Positions 1 through 11,942 of a stretch of DNA of 64,000 bases are shown piece by piece. Under the pieces are notes generated by a model, which had not been told where the DNA came from, made no database searches, and saw only the letters and a program-made list of their open reading frames with translations. The position numbers and the translations under genes are program-made. Numbering within the stretch: the stretch's first letter is position 1; each line of letters starts with the position of its first letter. The stretch covers positions 32,501-96,500 of the forward strand of contig JAHBMJ010002098.1 in the NCBI GenBank assembly GCA_018398765.1, read 5' to 3'. The DNA comes from Chromera velia (lineage: Eukaryota; Sar; Chromeraceae).

Positions 1-1205
1 CTAGCGACTGAGTATGATTGGAGCGTCTTTTGTCCAGAGTTGAGAGTTCATATGTTAAAAGGAGCAGCAAGGGGATGAAACGAGACAGAAAAAAGAGACG
101 AGATAGAAAGAGACCAGCAAGGCAGTCTACAATGTGTCCAGTCCCTTCCCTCCCTCCCTTTATACAGCCACTGACACACGCAAAAATTTAATGTGTTTGT
201 GCTTGATAAGATGGCTGAGTCCTTCTGTCAATGAGAACTCGAAGTCGATTGCCTACTCCTACGTTAGCTATATATGAGACGTGGGCAGAGGACTGCCTGA
301 TTACCGCCGCTATACATTTATGCCTGCACATACCTGTGACTGCCTGAGACTACCTTTGCGCCCCTGCACTGAACTTGTGGGAGGGAGTGAGCTCATTGCG
401 AAGCTGAGCATCAAAGAGGCGGACTGCGAGAATAACAAGCCAAGCGCCGTATATACCACATATTCGGAACTTCTAGAACTCTTTTTGGAAGAGCGACCGT
501 TCTTCTTTCTCGGCTTCTTGTGGCTTTGTTTTGCGTGCGGCTTAGCAATCAAACCCCTCGTGTGGCTGAGAACACGAGTGCAAGAGGAGGCGCCTTCATT
601 CACTGTCTCTTTCTTATTTCCTTCTGCTGCGTTGAAGCGTCTTCTTTGAGAAAAGAGACTGGAAGAGGCGGAGAGAAGATAAGTAGAGGAGGAGCAAAGA
701 GAGAAGAAATCTTGAAAAAGATGTTTGGTTCAATTAACGAAAAAGAAAAAGAAAAAAGCGAAGGGACAGCCTGTATATGTCTCTGTGTCCGCGTTCTACA
801 TCTTTTCCCTGCAGGGGAGTGCCGGTGCCTTGGAGGTCCTCTGGGTTCTCTAGGTATCACCTCTCCCCCCTGAAGCATGGGAGTTGATAGGAGCCTTAGT
901 AGAGCCAGCCGTCTCTGTGCAAGCAGTTTTGTGGAACCAGATGGTGTACCACCAAGCGTCTCCTTCCAATAGGTCTGGCCGGGCACCGTTCATTGGTTGA
1001 TGGATGTTGATGGGTCGTTTTTTGATTTACCCTTCCCTGCCCCTGCCACTTTGTGTCCGTCTCTTCCCTCATATCAGAATACAAAGTTTGCTGTATCCCT
1101 CTCTTATATATTCCTTATGCTTTCGACTGCTTGCCCTGGTCTGTATCTGTTATGTTGGGTTGCTCTACAGTATTGGTGACAACAAGCGAAGAGGCATAGT
1201 TGCAC
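1..1205. other. Gene-poor stretch, nothing recognised
   Basis: Open frames on both strands here are short, overlap one another and show no domain or convincing exon pattern. A pyrimidine/purine-skewed stretch lies around 600-760. I see no RNA gene and no clear terminal repeat. It may be the flank of a gene outside the window, but nothing supports a specific call. Confidence 0.4.
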
Positions 1206-2470
1206 TAGTACAGTACAGTGTAGAAGCAAAACTAGTACAGTACAATACAGTACAATTCGAGTGGCTCGCCCCGCCTTGCCTCACTAAGTTGGGCGGGCCG
1301 CCCGCCACTCGTCCCACTACTTTTTTATAAGCTTTTAAGCTAAGTTTTAGCATATTTAACATGTTTACAAGCTAAGTTTTAGTAACTTTTTACTAGTGTT
1401 TTAGTGAGTTTTCATTATGTTTTTATAGTAATTTAAGATAGTAAATAGTAAATAGTTAAAGTTTGCATTCTAAAACATAAATTAGAGAAAAAGATGGCTT
1501 CAAGTGAAGCTTCTCAACCACGAGAATACAAGGTTTCTGTTCCACCCCTCGGGTCTTTAGACGAGGTTTTACATGTTGAAGTCGAGGGACGAAGGAAATT
1601 CAGGGCAACGATGTCCTTGTAAATGATGTCGAAGTGGTGCAAAGGAGTTACTGTATAGGCTGCGACGCCCCCTCTTCAGCTTAACTGTATATTGTCAGAC
1701 GATAAGGTGGACAACCTCTCCTGGTGGCGCCGGGACGACCTTGTAGAAGCAGCCTCCAAGAACGCTACCCTCGCCACGGAGGTCTTTCAGGCCGCCAACG
1801 TGGCAGGGGTCTCGAGAACCGTTTACTCTGAGAAGAGAAACCGTCTCACCTAGCCGCGTCTCACCTAGCCGCACCAGGACTTGCTAGTCACCACACATGC
1901 TAACCTCCGCCAACCTCCACCTCCAGAGGGTTCATCAGAGGAACGCCGGGCACCACAGAAGAGAGACACAGATTTTGGGCCTACAGGGATTCAACCTTGC
2001 GTCTGATGAGTCAGCAGAGGCATTTGATGATGAGTTGGATGGAGAGATGACAGTTGAATACCTGAAAAGCATCGGACTAGAGTTCAGAGAGGCTCCTTTC
2101 TGAGTCTAATAGAAAGGATAGGGAAGGGGAGGGGGGGCCAGACTGCTGACACTGTTGCTAGCCTAAGGACTGTTGTAATGATAGTATATGAATTTATATT
2201 ATATATATTTAATTATATATATATGTATAACATATAGTTTCAATTCTTTTGGAAGCTTTGCTTTTTCTAAATTACTGTAATTTATCATTACTATATAATA
2301 ACTTAGCACATGTTGATAGAGCATTAATGTAGGTTAAGAGACCCCCTAGGACGCTAGAAATAGAAAAAATTTTTTTTTAAGGTCTAGTACAGTAGTACAG
2401 TACAATGTAGATGTCATAGTACAATAGTACAGTACAGTACAGTGTAGTACAGTATAGTACAATGTACTTG
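1206..2470 (+). repeat. Possible decayed element bounded by GTACA-rich repeats
   Basis: Both ends are made of short repeats built from the palindromic word GTAC (TAGTACAGTACA and variants), at about 1206-1258 and 2383-2465. Between them lie AT-rich flanks and a more GC-rich core at about 1494-2103 with coding-like pieces: a 42-codon frame starting at 1494 (MASSEASQPREY) and a 68-codon frame at 1897-2103 whose second half is acidic (ESAEAFDDELDG). A frame between them reads like protein (NLSWWRRDDLVEAASKN). The arrangement suggests a small mobile element or a decayed gene copy. I recognise no domain. The GTAC repeats could instead be an ordinary microsatellite flanking an unrelated pseudogene. 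Confidence 0.3.
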
Positions 2471-3473
2471 TGTAACTATATGAAGAGGCACGCATACGGT
2501 CTTTGAAAAGGAAATGAGATAGAAGGGAGAGAAGGATAGAAAAGGAAAAGATGTAAACATACGTGTGTGAGCCTTTCTGCTGTCGCCCTCTGATTTCTCC
2601 GTCTCTTCATGCTTTGTTGGTTCCTCGGTCTGCCTATCCACTTACATTCAAAAAGAAAGAACTGCAAAGGGATTTGTTGCACGTATGTTAATCTGTCTGT
2701 TGCTCGCTTTTTTCCAGCAGGCCGGTCTAAGAAAGAAGGAGAGAGAGAGTCGGAACAAGTAAAATGAACTGGGAGAACGAAGTTGGCTACGTCTTTCCTT
2801 CCACCAGTTTCGCGTCTTTCTTTTCGCTTGGTCTGTTGTTGGTGGTGTTCGATCTGCGTCTTTGTTTTGAGGTCATAGAAGTATGGAGTTGCTTTGTTTT
2901 TCCGTCTCGCTTCAAGGGGAACGAAGGCAGCATGAAAGAGAAATAAGAGGAAAAGGAAACGGTCGCACTGCGCAAGAGTTTGAAGAGTGAAGATTTGTTG
3001 GAATACGCTTGTCTATCCCTCTTAGAATTTTTGTATTAGCGCCGCCTCCGCTTTCTGATTTACCACCTCCAGGTGCCCTCTAGATTACTCATTTTGAGGC
3101 TTTCCGTAGACACTTTTCATTCCGTTTATGTGGATGGTTTAGAATGTGAAGATCTGATATGGTGGGAGTACGTATATACATACGTACATGCCTGAACTTT
3201 TGACTCACGACAGTCACTTCTTTGGTTGGCTGCGTATGTCCCTCTCAGTCTGTCTGTTTGTTGCTCTGTGGAAGGTTGATCGGTCTGCCCTTTTCCTTTC
3301 TCAGTTTTAGTCGTTTGCTTCTCTGTCTTCTCGCTATGGCTGCCTTTTCTACTGGTTGCATCGAGATGAACTCTTGTTATGCAGGGTGTGTTATTGAAAG
3401 TGTAGGTCCTTTTCCTCTTGCCCCACTGTAGCTGCGTTCGCTCGTCTGACTTTGCTGCATTGCTGCAAGAAAC
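2471..3473. other. Spacer, nothing recognised
   Basis: Mixed-composition sequence up to the first base of the long terminal repeat at 3474. The short frames have no domain and no splice pattern that joins them into a gene. Confidence 0.4.
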
Positions 3474-5113
3474 TGACTGTACTGATAATTGAAACTTTTG
3501 TACTAGAAAGTAACTTTTAATTTTCTATATATCACACTAAATTTTATGTAAAAAACTAAGTCTTTAAAGCACTTAAAATGATTTTATTTATTGTTCTTTA
3601 CCTGTATGAAAGTATGAACAACTTTTAAAGATAAGGTTTAATGGGTTTGTGGTGTGTATGTTAGAAATCATTGGACGTGAGTGAGTTGAAAGAGTTATAG
3701 TATGTTGATATGTCGGAGAGTGATTGCAAACTCTGCAAGCATGTGACAATGTGCAGTGTAATGCACAAACAAGCTAACTTTTACTTCTAATGGAATACGC
3801 CGAATCCGCATACTGATGTAAGGAGGGAGCACATAGCGGGCAACCCCCATGAAAGGTAAGAATGAATGTCCGCAAACAGATCTGCCGATTTGACACCCAC
3901 AGAAAGCAGTTCAATCAAACAAATGTTGAGCACTATGACCATGCAAGAAGTAAATGCTTAGTTTCAGAATCTGAAAGCCTGCATGATCGATCTATGGCCT
4001 TTAGCCAGAGGGCCTTACCCATGACCGGCCATCATAGCGTTCTTGTTTTTTCTAGGTGAGGCTTGGCACTGGCCACTGGGTCTTAGTCCACCCAGGAGCC
4101 CTACCTCCAAATTCTCATGCAAACAAGAGCTGCGCCTCACTCCCACAACTTCAGATCACCCGAGATTACCAGCTGTAATGCTTCCTCATGAAACCCATGC
4201 ACCGACAAACGGTCCTCCGAGAAAGGCTCAGTCTGACCTGTAGTACAGATATGCAAAAATTCATAAAGTGGTTCACCTTCTGGCCACCCAGAGCTGGCCC
4301 CCTCATCCAGAAAGCCTTTTCAGCTCCTCATCTAGAGCTTGTTAAAGTACACACATGGAAGGGATTCAATGGAAGCTTTATCGGGGCAACTTCGTAGGCC
4401 CCTTTGTGTGGAGACGGGCCGTGCCCTTCGTGATGGAAGATCAAAATTGCCCTCTCAGGGCAACCAGTAGAGTGAATATCATAAACCCAAGAAGAAGCAA
4501 AGAAGCCAATCCTCTGGGCTTTTGATAAAGCCTACTTTTATCGCTGGAGAGCAAGTCTGTATGATGGGAGAGAGGCGGCACTAGGTCGTGCTCTGATCGA
4601 CTTGAAACATTCGACGGAAAGCCGATTTTGGGAGCCGATTTTAGATTGGCCAACCATGTGACAGCCCCGGAAGGCAAGCTATGCATTGCAGGCCAGGGCC
4701 CGGCCGGCCACCATACAAAGCCAAAAAGCACTTCCCGGCTGCGCGCTGACCCATCAAAATGCCGATCTGAAAATTTCTCAGTTAGGTCTTCAGAAAGTTT
4801 TCCTCCACTCAGAAAGTCGGATCAACAGAATGGGCTTCTATCCACAAAATCTCGTTGTTGAGCATTCCATTGGATTGTATTGAAAGGCTTGAAAATGACG
4901 AAATCGTGTTCAGCTTGTTATTCCAGAACCTCATTTTTGGAGGGGTTACAGCTCCCAGAGTTTTGTCCCCTTCCGGTATTTGTGTTGGCTAGACACTTTT
5001 AGTATTTCATAGGAGTCGTTGTTTTGGTACAAAGGAGTTGTACGACAACTAAAAGGGTTGCCGAACTGGTTTAGATCGCTCAATCAGGTCAGTTCGTTTT
5101 GTGTCATTCCACC

Positions 5114-5294
5114 AGCAACAGAGGGGGGTAGACCCTCTTACAGGGGTACGAAACGACCAAATTTTGTACCCCTGGTGGAGGGGGGAGGTCCGTATTTCTT
5201 AGACACGTTTTGGACGCAAACCTGCAGAGCAGGTCGGACCCCCCCCCTTCCACCAGGGGTATAAAATTCGGTCGTTTCGTATCCCTGTGAGAAA
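5114..5294. mobile_element. MITE-like hairpin insertion
   Basis: Two arms of roughly 65-70 bp, at about 5126-5192 and 5231-5300, are near-perfect inverted copies of each other. The whole block is missing from the other LTR copy, where the flanking bases run straight on near position 16515. The word TCCACC occurs on both sides in the filled site and once in the empty one, so it may be a 6-bp target-site duplication. No coding capacity is visible. This is a non-autonomous hairpin element inserted after the two LTRs separated. Confidence 0.65.
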
Positions 5295-5639
5295 GTCCAC
5301 CCCCCCCTTCCCAGTGAGGGAATTAAAAAAATCTTGTTTGCAGAGATGAGCCTTCTTGGTGCATGCAGAAGGCTTTGTACAATGTCTATAAGTATTCCTA
5401 TGTAGTTGCAACCTGACCATTGTGGTTGCTGAGCGACTGACCAGTCTGTCCTCGGCAAAGCAAAAAACTGCCGTCTCCCTTTGCGTGTGTTGCTCACCCT
5501 TCCCCCCCTTCTCTGCTCTTTACAGGTCGTTGGTCTCATTTGGGAGATGTTTGTTCTAGGCCCCAGCCTAGGCTTTCTTCAACTTCTCTAGAGGTAGGTC
5601 TTTGCATCTTCGTTGCAGCCACAGTTTTCAGACTGCGAA

Positions 5640-8237
5640 CGCATCCCCACACCCCTATAGGCAGGAAGACCAAAATTAGGAGCGCGGCGAACGCCGAAAT
5701 TAGGAAGGCAATAGGGCGGGTGGAAAGGCTAAAATTAAGAAGGCATTTAGCCAAACAGAAAGGCCGAAAGCTAGGAGGCAGTCAAGCAGGCAAGAAGGGC
5801 GAAATTTCAGAGGCAGTCAGGCCAGTAGAAAAAAACACAGGCTCGGCACGTAGGGGCGCTGCTCCTTTTCGCATCCCCACACCCATATAGGCATAATTGG
5901 TCACTTTTTGCCTTCGTGAGGGGCTCCAGGTTGGCAAATAAATTCTAGGTGGCTAAGGATGTAAAATGAGGGGTAGTTTAGGACGGAGAGGTGTTGGGGG
6001 ACCCTAAAAATACTTTTAAAAAAATTTTGCGGGCCCCGGCATGCCGCCGTGGCCCCCGATTTGTGGGCTCCGTCAGGCTGCGCGCGGCCATGCACGGTGA
6101 ATTATGAAGCCGCGGTGCTTTCCGGGGCTAAATGAGGGGCACTTGCATTAAGTAAAGTGGGTCCAGGGAGTTCAAATGTGAATTTACGTTTCGCCGATCT
6201 GGCCGTTCGCACGGAGTCACACTCATTTTTGCCGGCGTGTCTATGCACCGTTCTCATGAAGTACGAGAATGACACTTCGGAGAAGTTCGGGGATGTCTGA
6301 ACACATTGTGACTGAACTGGTAGAGGCAACATGTTATATGAACTTAATTCTGCTGTAAGACTGTGCATTTTGCTCTGCTTGCTGCCGGTTTGGTGGTTCT
6401 TTAATTTTAGTTTGTGTTGAGAACAAGCTTCCGTCTTCTCTCTCATGCATGACTTCTTCTGCAAGGGCAGAAGAAATTCTTGCAGCGTACCATGATGCCC
6501 CGATGAAGCACAGCCAGGCAGAGTTCTTTTCTGCTTTGAAGTGCTCAAGACCGCTGCAGGATGGAGAGAGGAAGGAAAAGGCCAAAAAGAGGGTGAAGGA
6601 GTCCATCCTTGCTACCAGATATGGCCTTTGTTATTGGTTGGCAGCACTTGTCTCCTTCCGGATGCAGCGGGCCCAGAGCGAGAAGGAAGTGCGAAAGTCT
6701 TTCCCAACATATCTCTCTCCTTCTCTGCAGGGTCTGTTTAGAGATATTGCCGGTTCCCGGCAGCGTTTTTGGTTTTCGAAGACACTCTGCGTGCGCAGCC
6801 CTTTTTTTGCTGCGTCTGTGAAGTTTTTCTTTCTGTTTCTCTTCCAGTTTGTGGCAACCAAGAATCCAGCCAGAGTCCTGATCGGATTTTGGCAAATTTG
6901 GACAGAGACCCTCGGGGGACAGATGGGGAGGCGGGACAGCCGCATGTGGCAGAAGGGGAATTTGGAAATGCAGACTTCCGGTAGGGATGTCAACTCTCTG
7001 TCTGCCTGCATGGATTCGTCTCTGCTTGTGAGGATGCGGGGGCCGGGCCTGCATGTCTTCTTCCCCTTGAAAGACAACGTGAACTTCCTCAATTTGTTCG
7101 ACCTCCCTTTTGAGTCGCAGGGGGGGACATGGGAGAGGAAGTTGATACCTGAACTGTTTGTGTGTTTTTCAGGACTCCAGGGGGGCACCGTCTCGTTTGC
7201 GGTGTCATACAGTATGACGGCAAAGAGGGTGGAGCGTCCCCTGGAGGGGAAAACAGAGAAAAAGAGAGAGAGAGAGAAGAAGAGGAAGGAGAGAGAAAGA
7301 AGAGAAAGGACAACGATTGGGTGGAGATGGAGGTGGAAATCGTTGTCGACCTCGATGCAGCACCGCAGCCCCCCGCAGCAGGGTCGGCCCTTCCACCTCC
7401 AGAGGCTCAATTTCCGGCTGCAGCAGCAGCTGCTGCCTCCGGATCGGCACCCTCCTTGGGCGTCCACCCTCCAGCTGCTGCAGCGGCAGCTGCTGCGGCA
7501 GCCCCCCTCCCTAGATCCTGTTTTTTGTGGAAGCACAATGCACAAGGATAATTTCCATTTGCTCCCGAGCACCCAGTGGCACCTGCTTTGGCCATGGCGC
7601 CATAATCACACGATCCATAAAATTTCGGAAACACCGTCTTTCCCGCCCCTGGCCCCTCCTTGATTTTTATTCCTTTCTTCGATTCACGCAAGCCTTCCAC
7701 AAAAACGGGATCAGACAACAATGCATTAGCAGAGACAGTTGATTCACTCCAATTGGCAAGGCCGACAACATAGCTGAAGTCTGAGGAAAAGAAAGCAGAA
7801 AGCGGGTAAGAGATCGGATGTAAGACCAGTGACAAGCAGGAACCTCCCTCTTTCAGTCTCATAGCTCTGTTTCCATCAATAGACAAACCAAACTCACAGG
7901 TGAGAGAGTCAGAAGAGGGATTTGCACAGCGAGCAGTGAGAAAACGAAAACCGATTTCATCATTCAAGAGCAGATCTAGGAGTTTATCTACTCTGCCCAC
8001 CCACGCCTTGAAATATTCCTGCGCATCAGAACTTGAGCGCGCAATGCCCACCGCATCCGCAAACATTTTATCCACTGGACGGAAAAACCCAGTCTCCTTC
8101 AGTTTTTTCTGTAATTTAGTTATGGGCTCGTACACACAGTTAACACCAAACCGCATGATCAGATCCCCTGCATACACAACATGCGAAAGGGAAAGAGACA
8201 GAGATGAGAGGAAATGTGTGTGTGTACGTGTGTACGT

Positions 8238-8271
<34 letters not shown>

Positions 8272-10625
8272 AAAGAGAGAGAAAGACAAAGAAAAGGAAG
8301 GAGAGAGAGAGAAGAGAGAGAGAGATACTGACCTAAAAAGATTTTCATCCTCAGGTACTGAGACCGTGACACGTTGTTCTCAATGCACCACTCTGTCCAC
8401 TCTTCACACGTTCTCCCCAGGTTTTCTTGAAGATGAGCGGCTTCTTCACCTTGATGAGCTTGCATGATGCCGACAGCTTCGAAATGCGTGCTTGGACATA
8501 CGGGGGGAGCTCCTTCCTGTTTACCCTGCCCATGTCAATCGGTGCAACCTCGCTCTCCTTCTCCATAATTTTCTGAACTACCCTCTCAGCATTGACTAAG
8601 CTGGAGGCGAGGGCGAAAGCAGCCACAGCATCGCTGTGGGCATCCATTCTCTCGACAAAATCCGCGTCTGCCGTACCCAGAGTCTCATTAATCAGGCCAG
8701 AGGTCGCCTGCACAAAGAAAAAGACGTTCATAAGATTCAGTCAAGTCAAGGGGGGGAGGAAACGGGGAAGACGGGGAAAGATGACGGACCTGCACAAACG
8801 TTCGATGCCGACGGATGGGTCTTGAGTGTTTGTCCTGCCCTTTGATATGCTCAAATGGCTCTAAAATGGGCTGGCGGGGGCGGGCAATCTTTGCTAACCG
8901 CCACTCGTTCATCGCTTTCAACGTCCTTTTCCTAGACCTCCCTGCACCCTCTTCCCCACTCCCTTCTTCTTCATCTGCATCATAATTCAGAAACTCATAC
9001 TGCGCATACAGGTTAGGTCTGGACGGATCAAAATGCTCCCCCCGAAAGTCATCCGGGAGTTGCATACGTTCTCTTGCAATTTGCTCTGCTTTCGTGACTT
9101 CTTCTGCCAACCTTTTGTCCGTTTCCTTCTACACAAACCTCTTGCTGAACAAAAAACGAGGAGCAGACTTTCTCGCCTTTCCCCTGTCTCTCCTACTTCC
9201 CCCCTTCTTGTTCTCTTCTCCATCAGACACGCTGTCCAGGCTTGCTGCATCTGCGTCTCTTTTCCTATGGGGGCGCAGATTGATTCCCGCTCCGTCGTTT
9301 GCATTTCTCTGGTCCCTTCTCCTCCTGCTGCACTCGGCACACCCCTTCGGCCTGCCGACTGTGCTTTCTTCTGTTGGCTCACTAACAACCCCCCGCTGTG
9401 AGTTCCTTAGTCTACCTCTTCCTCTCGTCTGGCCGGCTGCAGCAGTTGCAGGGGCAGAAGTAGCAGAGAAGGCAGAAGCTGCTGCAGGAGCAACATCACA
9501 CATATCCTGAATTACCGTCGGAGAGGGGGGGGGAGCTTCCAAAAACAGAGGGACAGGAGGCAGATACGTGACAGAAGACGCAAGTGCTCGTCTAGATGCA
9601 CTCGGAAAAAAGATTTGGCGCGCTCTTCTCTCTCGCCTAGGACGTTCAGCTGACAGTGTTCCGGGAGGTGGGTCTCTTGGTAGAGACGGGGTGGTCGTCA
9701 CTGGGGGGACTGCCAGAGGAGGTGCCAACACAGCAACCCCAGGTGCATCAAAAGTGGACACTTGAGAGAGAGGAACTACAACGGGGGACGATAAGTGTTC
9801 CAGAATGGAAGAAGTTGCAATCAAGAAGCACAACGCTGGCAAAAGGGTTTCAAGAACCTCCCTCCATCCAGGTACCTTCATGGTTGCGCTTCAGAAAGAA
9901 AATGAAAGGGAAAGTTTAGGGAGGGTCAGCATGCGATCTCGCATGGTAAAGAGTGAGCACGAAACCCGGACACTCGTGTGACCTGTTTAGCTTTGGTAGA
10001 ATGGCTTCAAAGATGGGAGCAACAACACAGCAACAACAGTTACTCAAACTTCAGACTGAACAACTGTTAAATTCTGGCCGGAGCCCCAAATTCATAGAAA
10101 GAATCAAAGGGCGAGTCTCAAAGTTTTTATGATACGACGCAAAAGAGTACTTGATGGACCACTCTATACTGCACTGAAACAGGCAGAATGGCTTCTGGTA
10201 TAGGGGCAACAACACAAAGTTCTTGACTGCACCTTCAGTCTTGTGAATTTTGAATCTGACCGACAAAAATGAGTGTGACTCCGTGCGAACGGCCAGATCG
10301 GTGAAAAGTAAATTCACATTTGAACTCCCCGGACCCACTTTACTTAATGCAAGTGCCCCTCATTTGGTCCCGGAAAGCACCGCGGCTTCATAATTCACCG
10401 TGCATGGCCGCGCACGGCCCGACGGAGCCCACAAATCGGGGGCCACGGCGGCATGCTGGGGCCCGCAGAATTTTTTTAAAAGCATTTTTAGGGTCCTCCA
10501 ACACCTCCCCGTCCTAAACTACCCCTCATTTTACATCCTTAGCCACCTAGAATTTATTTGCTAACCTGGAGCCCCTCACGAAGGCAAAAAGTGACCAATT
10601 ATGCCTATATGGGTGTGGGGATGCG
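5640..10625 (-). mobile_element. DNA transposon with 363-bp terminal inverted repeats, nested in the LTR
   Basis: The core element runs from 5870 to 10625. Its ends, 5870-6232 and 10262-10625, are inverted copies of about 363 bp with few mismatches, starting CGCATCCCCACACCC. It carries a multi-exon transposase gene on the minus strand. The other LTR lacks the insertion; the empty site is near 16852. The left side is rearranged: 5661-5869 is an inverted copy of LTR sequence that lies just outside the right end (10626-10840), preceded at 5640-5660 by a 21-bp fragment of the transposon terminus. That looks like a fold-back or template-switch product. The superfamily is unassigned. Confidence 0.7.
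6334..9881 (-). pseudogene. Transposase gene of the nested DNA transposon, probably decayed
   Basis: Not a named family that I recognise. The N-terminal part (9881-9129) is Pro/Ala/Arg-rich and disordered. It continues in the same frame after one TAG stop into an acidic segment (about 9126-8790), then an intron to the exon ending near 8350. One frame change is needed around 8440-8390. A clear GT-AG intron spans 8183-8334. The next exon carries the core: DLIMRFGVN, then LSIDGNRAM, then CDYGAMAKAGATGC followed at once by PCALC. A first Asp in an IDG motif and a second Asp followed within 25 residues by CxxC fits an RNase H-fold DDE transposase with a cysteine-bearing insert. Alanine runs follow. 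Likely downstream exons follow CT-rich tracts ending in CAG near 7245 and 6560; the last frame ends near 6334. The third catalytic acid was not located. I cannot exclude that the stop and frame change are removed by unrecognised introns. Confidence 0.5.
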
Positions 10626-10659
10626 AAAAGGAGCAGTGCCCCTACATGCCGAGCCTGTG

Positions 10660-11400
10660 TTTTTTTCTACTGGCCTGACTGCCTCTGAAATTTCGCCCTT
10701 CTTGCCTGCTTGACTGCCTCCTAGCTTTCGGCCTTTCTGTTTGGCTAAATGCCTTCTCAATTTTAGCCTTTCCACCCGCCCTATTGCCTTCCTAATTTCG
10801 GCGTTCGCCGCGCTCCTAATTTTGGTCTTCCTGCCTGCCCGATTGCCTTCTCAATTTCGGCCTTCTTGCCTGTCTGACTGCCTTCCAGAGTTTTGCATTC
10901 CTGCCATGCTGACTGCTTTCCCATTTCGGCCTTCTTGCCTGCCTGCCTGCCCTCTAAATTTCGGTCTTTCTGTCTGCCTCAATGCTTTCCAAATTTCGGC
11001 CTTTCTGTCTGCCTGACTGACTTCGCAATTTCAGCCTTCCTGCCTGTCCGGTTGGCTTTCCAATTTCGGCTTTCCTGCCTGCCTGATTGCTTTCCTTATT
11101 TCGGCTTTCCTTCCTGCCCAAGTTTCCTCCTAACGCTTCCTAATTTCGGTCATCCTGCTTACCCGATGGCCTTCCCAATTTTGTTCTTCCTACTGGCCCG
11201 ACTGTTTTCCCAAGTTCGGCCTTCTTGTATGTCTAACTGCCTTCCAAAGTTCGTTCTTTCTGCCTACATGTCTGCTTTCCAATTTTGGTCTTCTTCGCGG
11301 CCTGACGGCCTTCCAATTTTAGCTTTCCTGCCCGCCTGATTGCCTTCCCGATTTCAGCTTTCCTGCCTGTCCGATTGCTTTCCCAATTTCGGTTTTCCTG
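10660..11400. repeat. Degenerate ~35-bp tandem array inside the LTR
   Basis: About twenty imperfect units built on CCTGCCTGACTGCCTTCC followed by an AATTTCGG-type word. The same array is in the other LTR at about 16870-17640. The long frames across it are repeat translations with no coding evidence. Confidence 0.75.
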
Positions 11401-11942
11401 CTTTCATGTATCATTCTGATGCAAATTAAAGATACAGGTTGTGTTTGCATGCATGCTTTTATATATATTCTGGCGATTCGACTGACTTTCTGTTTGTGTG
11501 CACGTATTTCTGCAGGTGGCGTTCATGGGTGTGCATGTTTGATATATACTGAGATGCTCCCCCCCTCCCCCCTCCCTGCCCCTGACACGCCCGCCGTTGA
11601 GCACTGCCTCATATGAATTGAAAACAAAACAGTTATGATCATGAAAAGAAATGCTTCAATCGGATTGATTCAGAACCATTCAGATACATTTTTTATTGTG
11701 TTTTCGTCTTAGCGTTAATTTATGATGATGGGTACCAGACAATTTATGGTTTTAAAAAAATATATACTCTATATATACATTTTTTTATTTCATTTTTTAA
11801 ACATCTTACTAAGCTTAAATAGTCTTAAATAAATTATGAAAATCAATTAGTTTAAAGGTTAAACTATCTATTTTAATGTTTTAGAAACTAAATTTTTTAA
11901 AGTCACTTTCCAGTACAAAAGTTTCAATTGTCAGTACAGTCA

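Larger units (their letters stand above)
3474..11942 (-). repeat. Low-coordinate long terminal repeat (3' LTR), enlarged by nested insertions
   Basis: Matches 14919-18203 in the same orientation over its whole length apart from two insertions: a hairpin element at about 5114-5294 and a DNA transposon with a rearranged edge at 5640-10625. Its ends form an inverted repeat of about 43 bp (from TGACTGTACTGA inward), with few mismatches. The third quarter is an array of degenerate 35-bp units. LTRs normally share only a few inverted terminal bases, so a 43-bp inverted terminus is odd. Confidence 0.65.

Noticed and set aside
6449-7663. A 404-codon plus-strand frame inside the DNA transposon
   Set aside because: The purine-rich GA tracts in it are polypyrimidine tracts before CAG acceptors on the minus strand, and minus-strand exons with transposase-like text fit on both sides. 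It is best seen as antisense to the transposase gene.
10741-11339. Long plus-strand frames rich in Pro/Ser/Cys/Phe/Leu
   Set aside because: They translate the 35-bp tandem array in the LTR; the pattern is periodic and has no domain.
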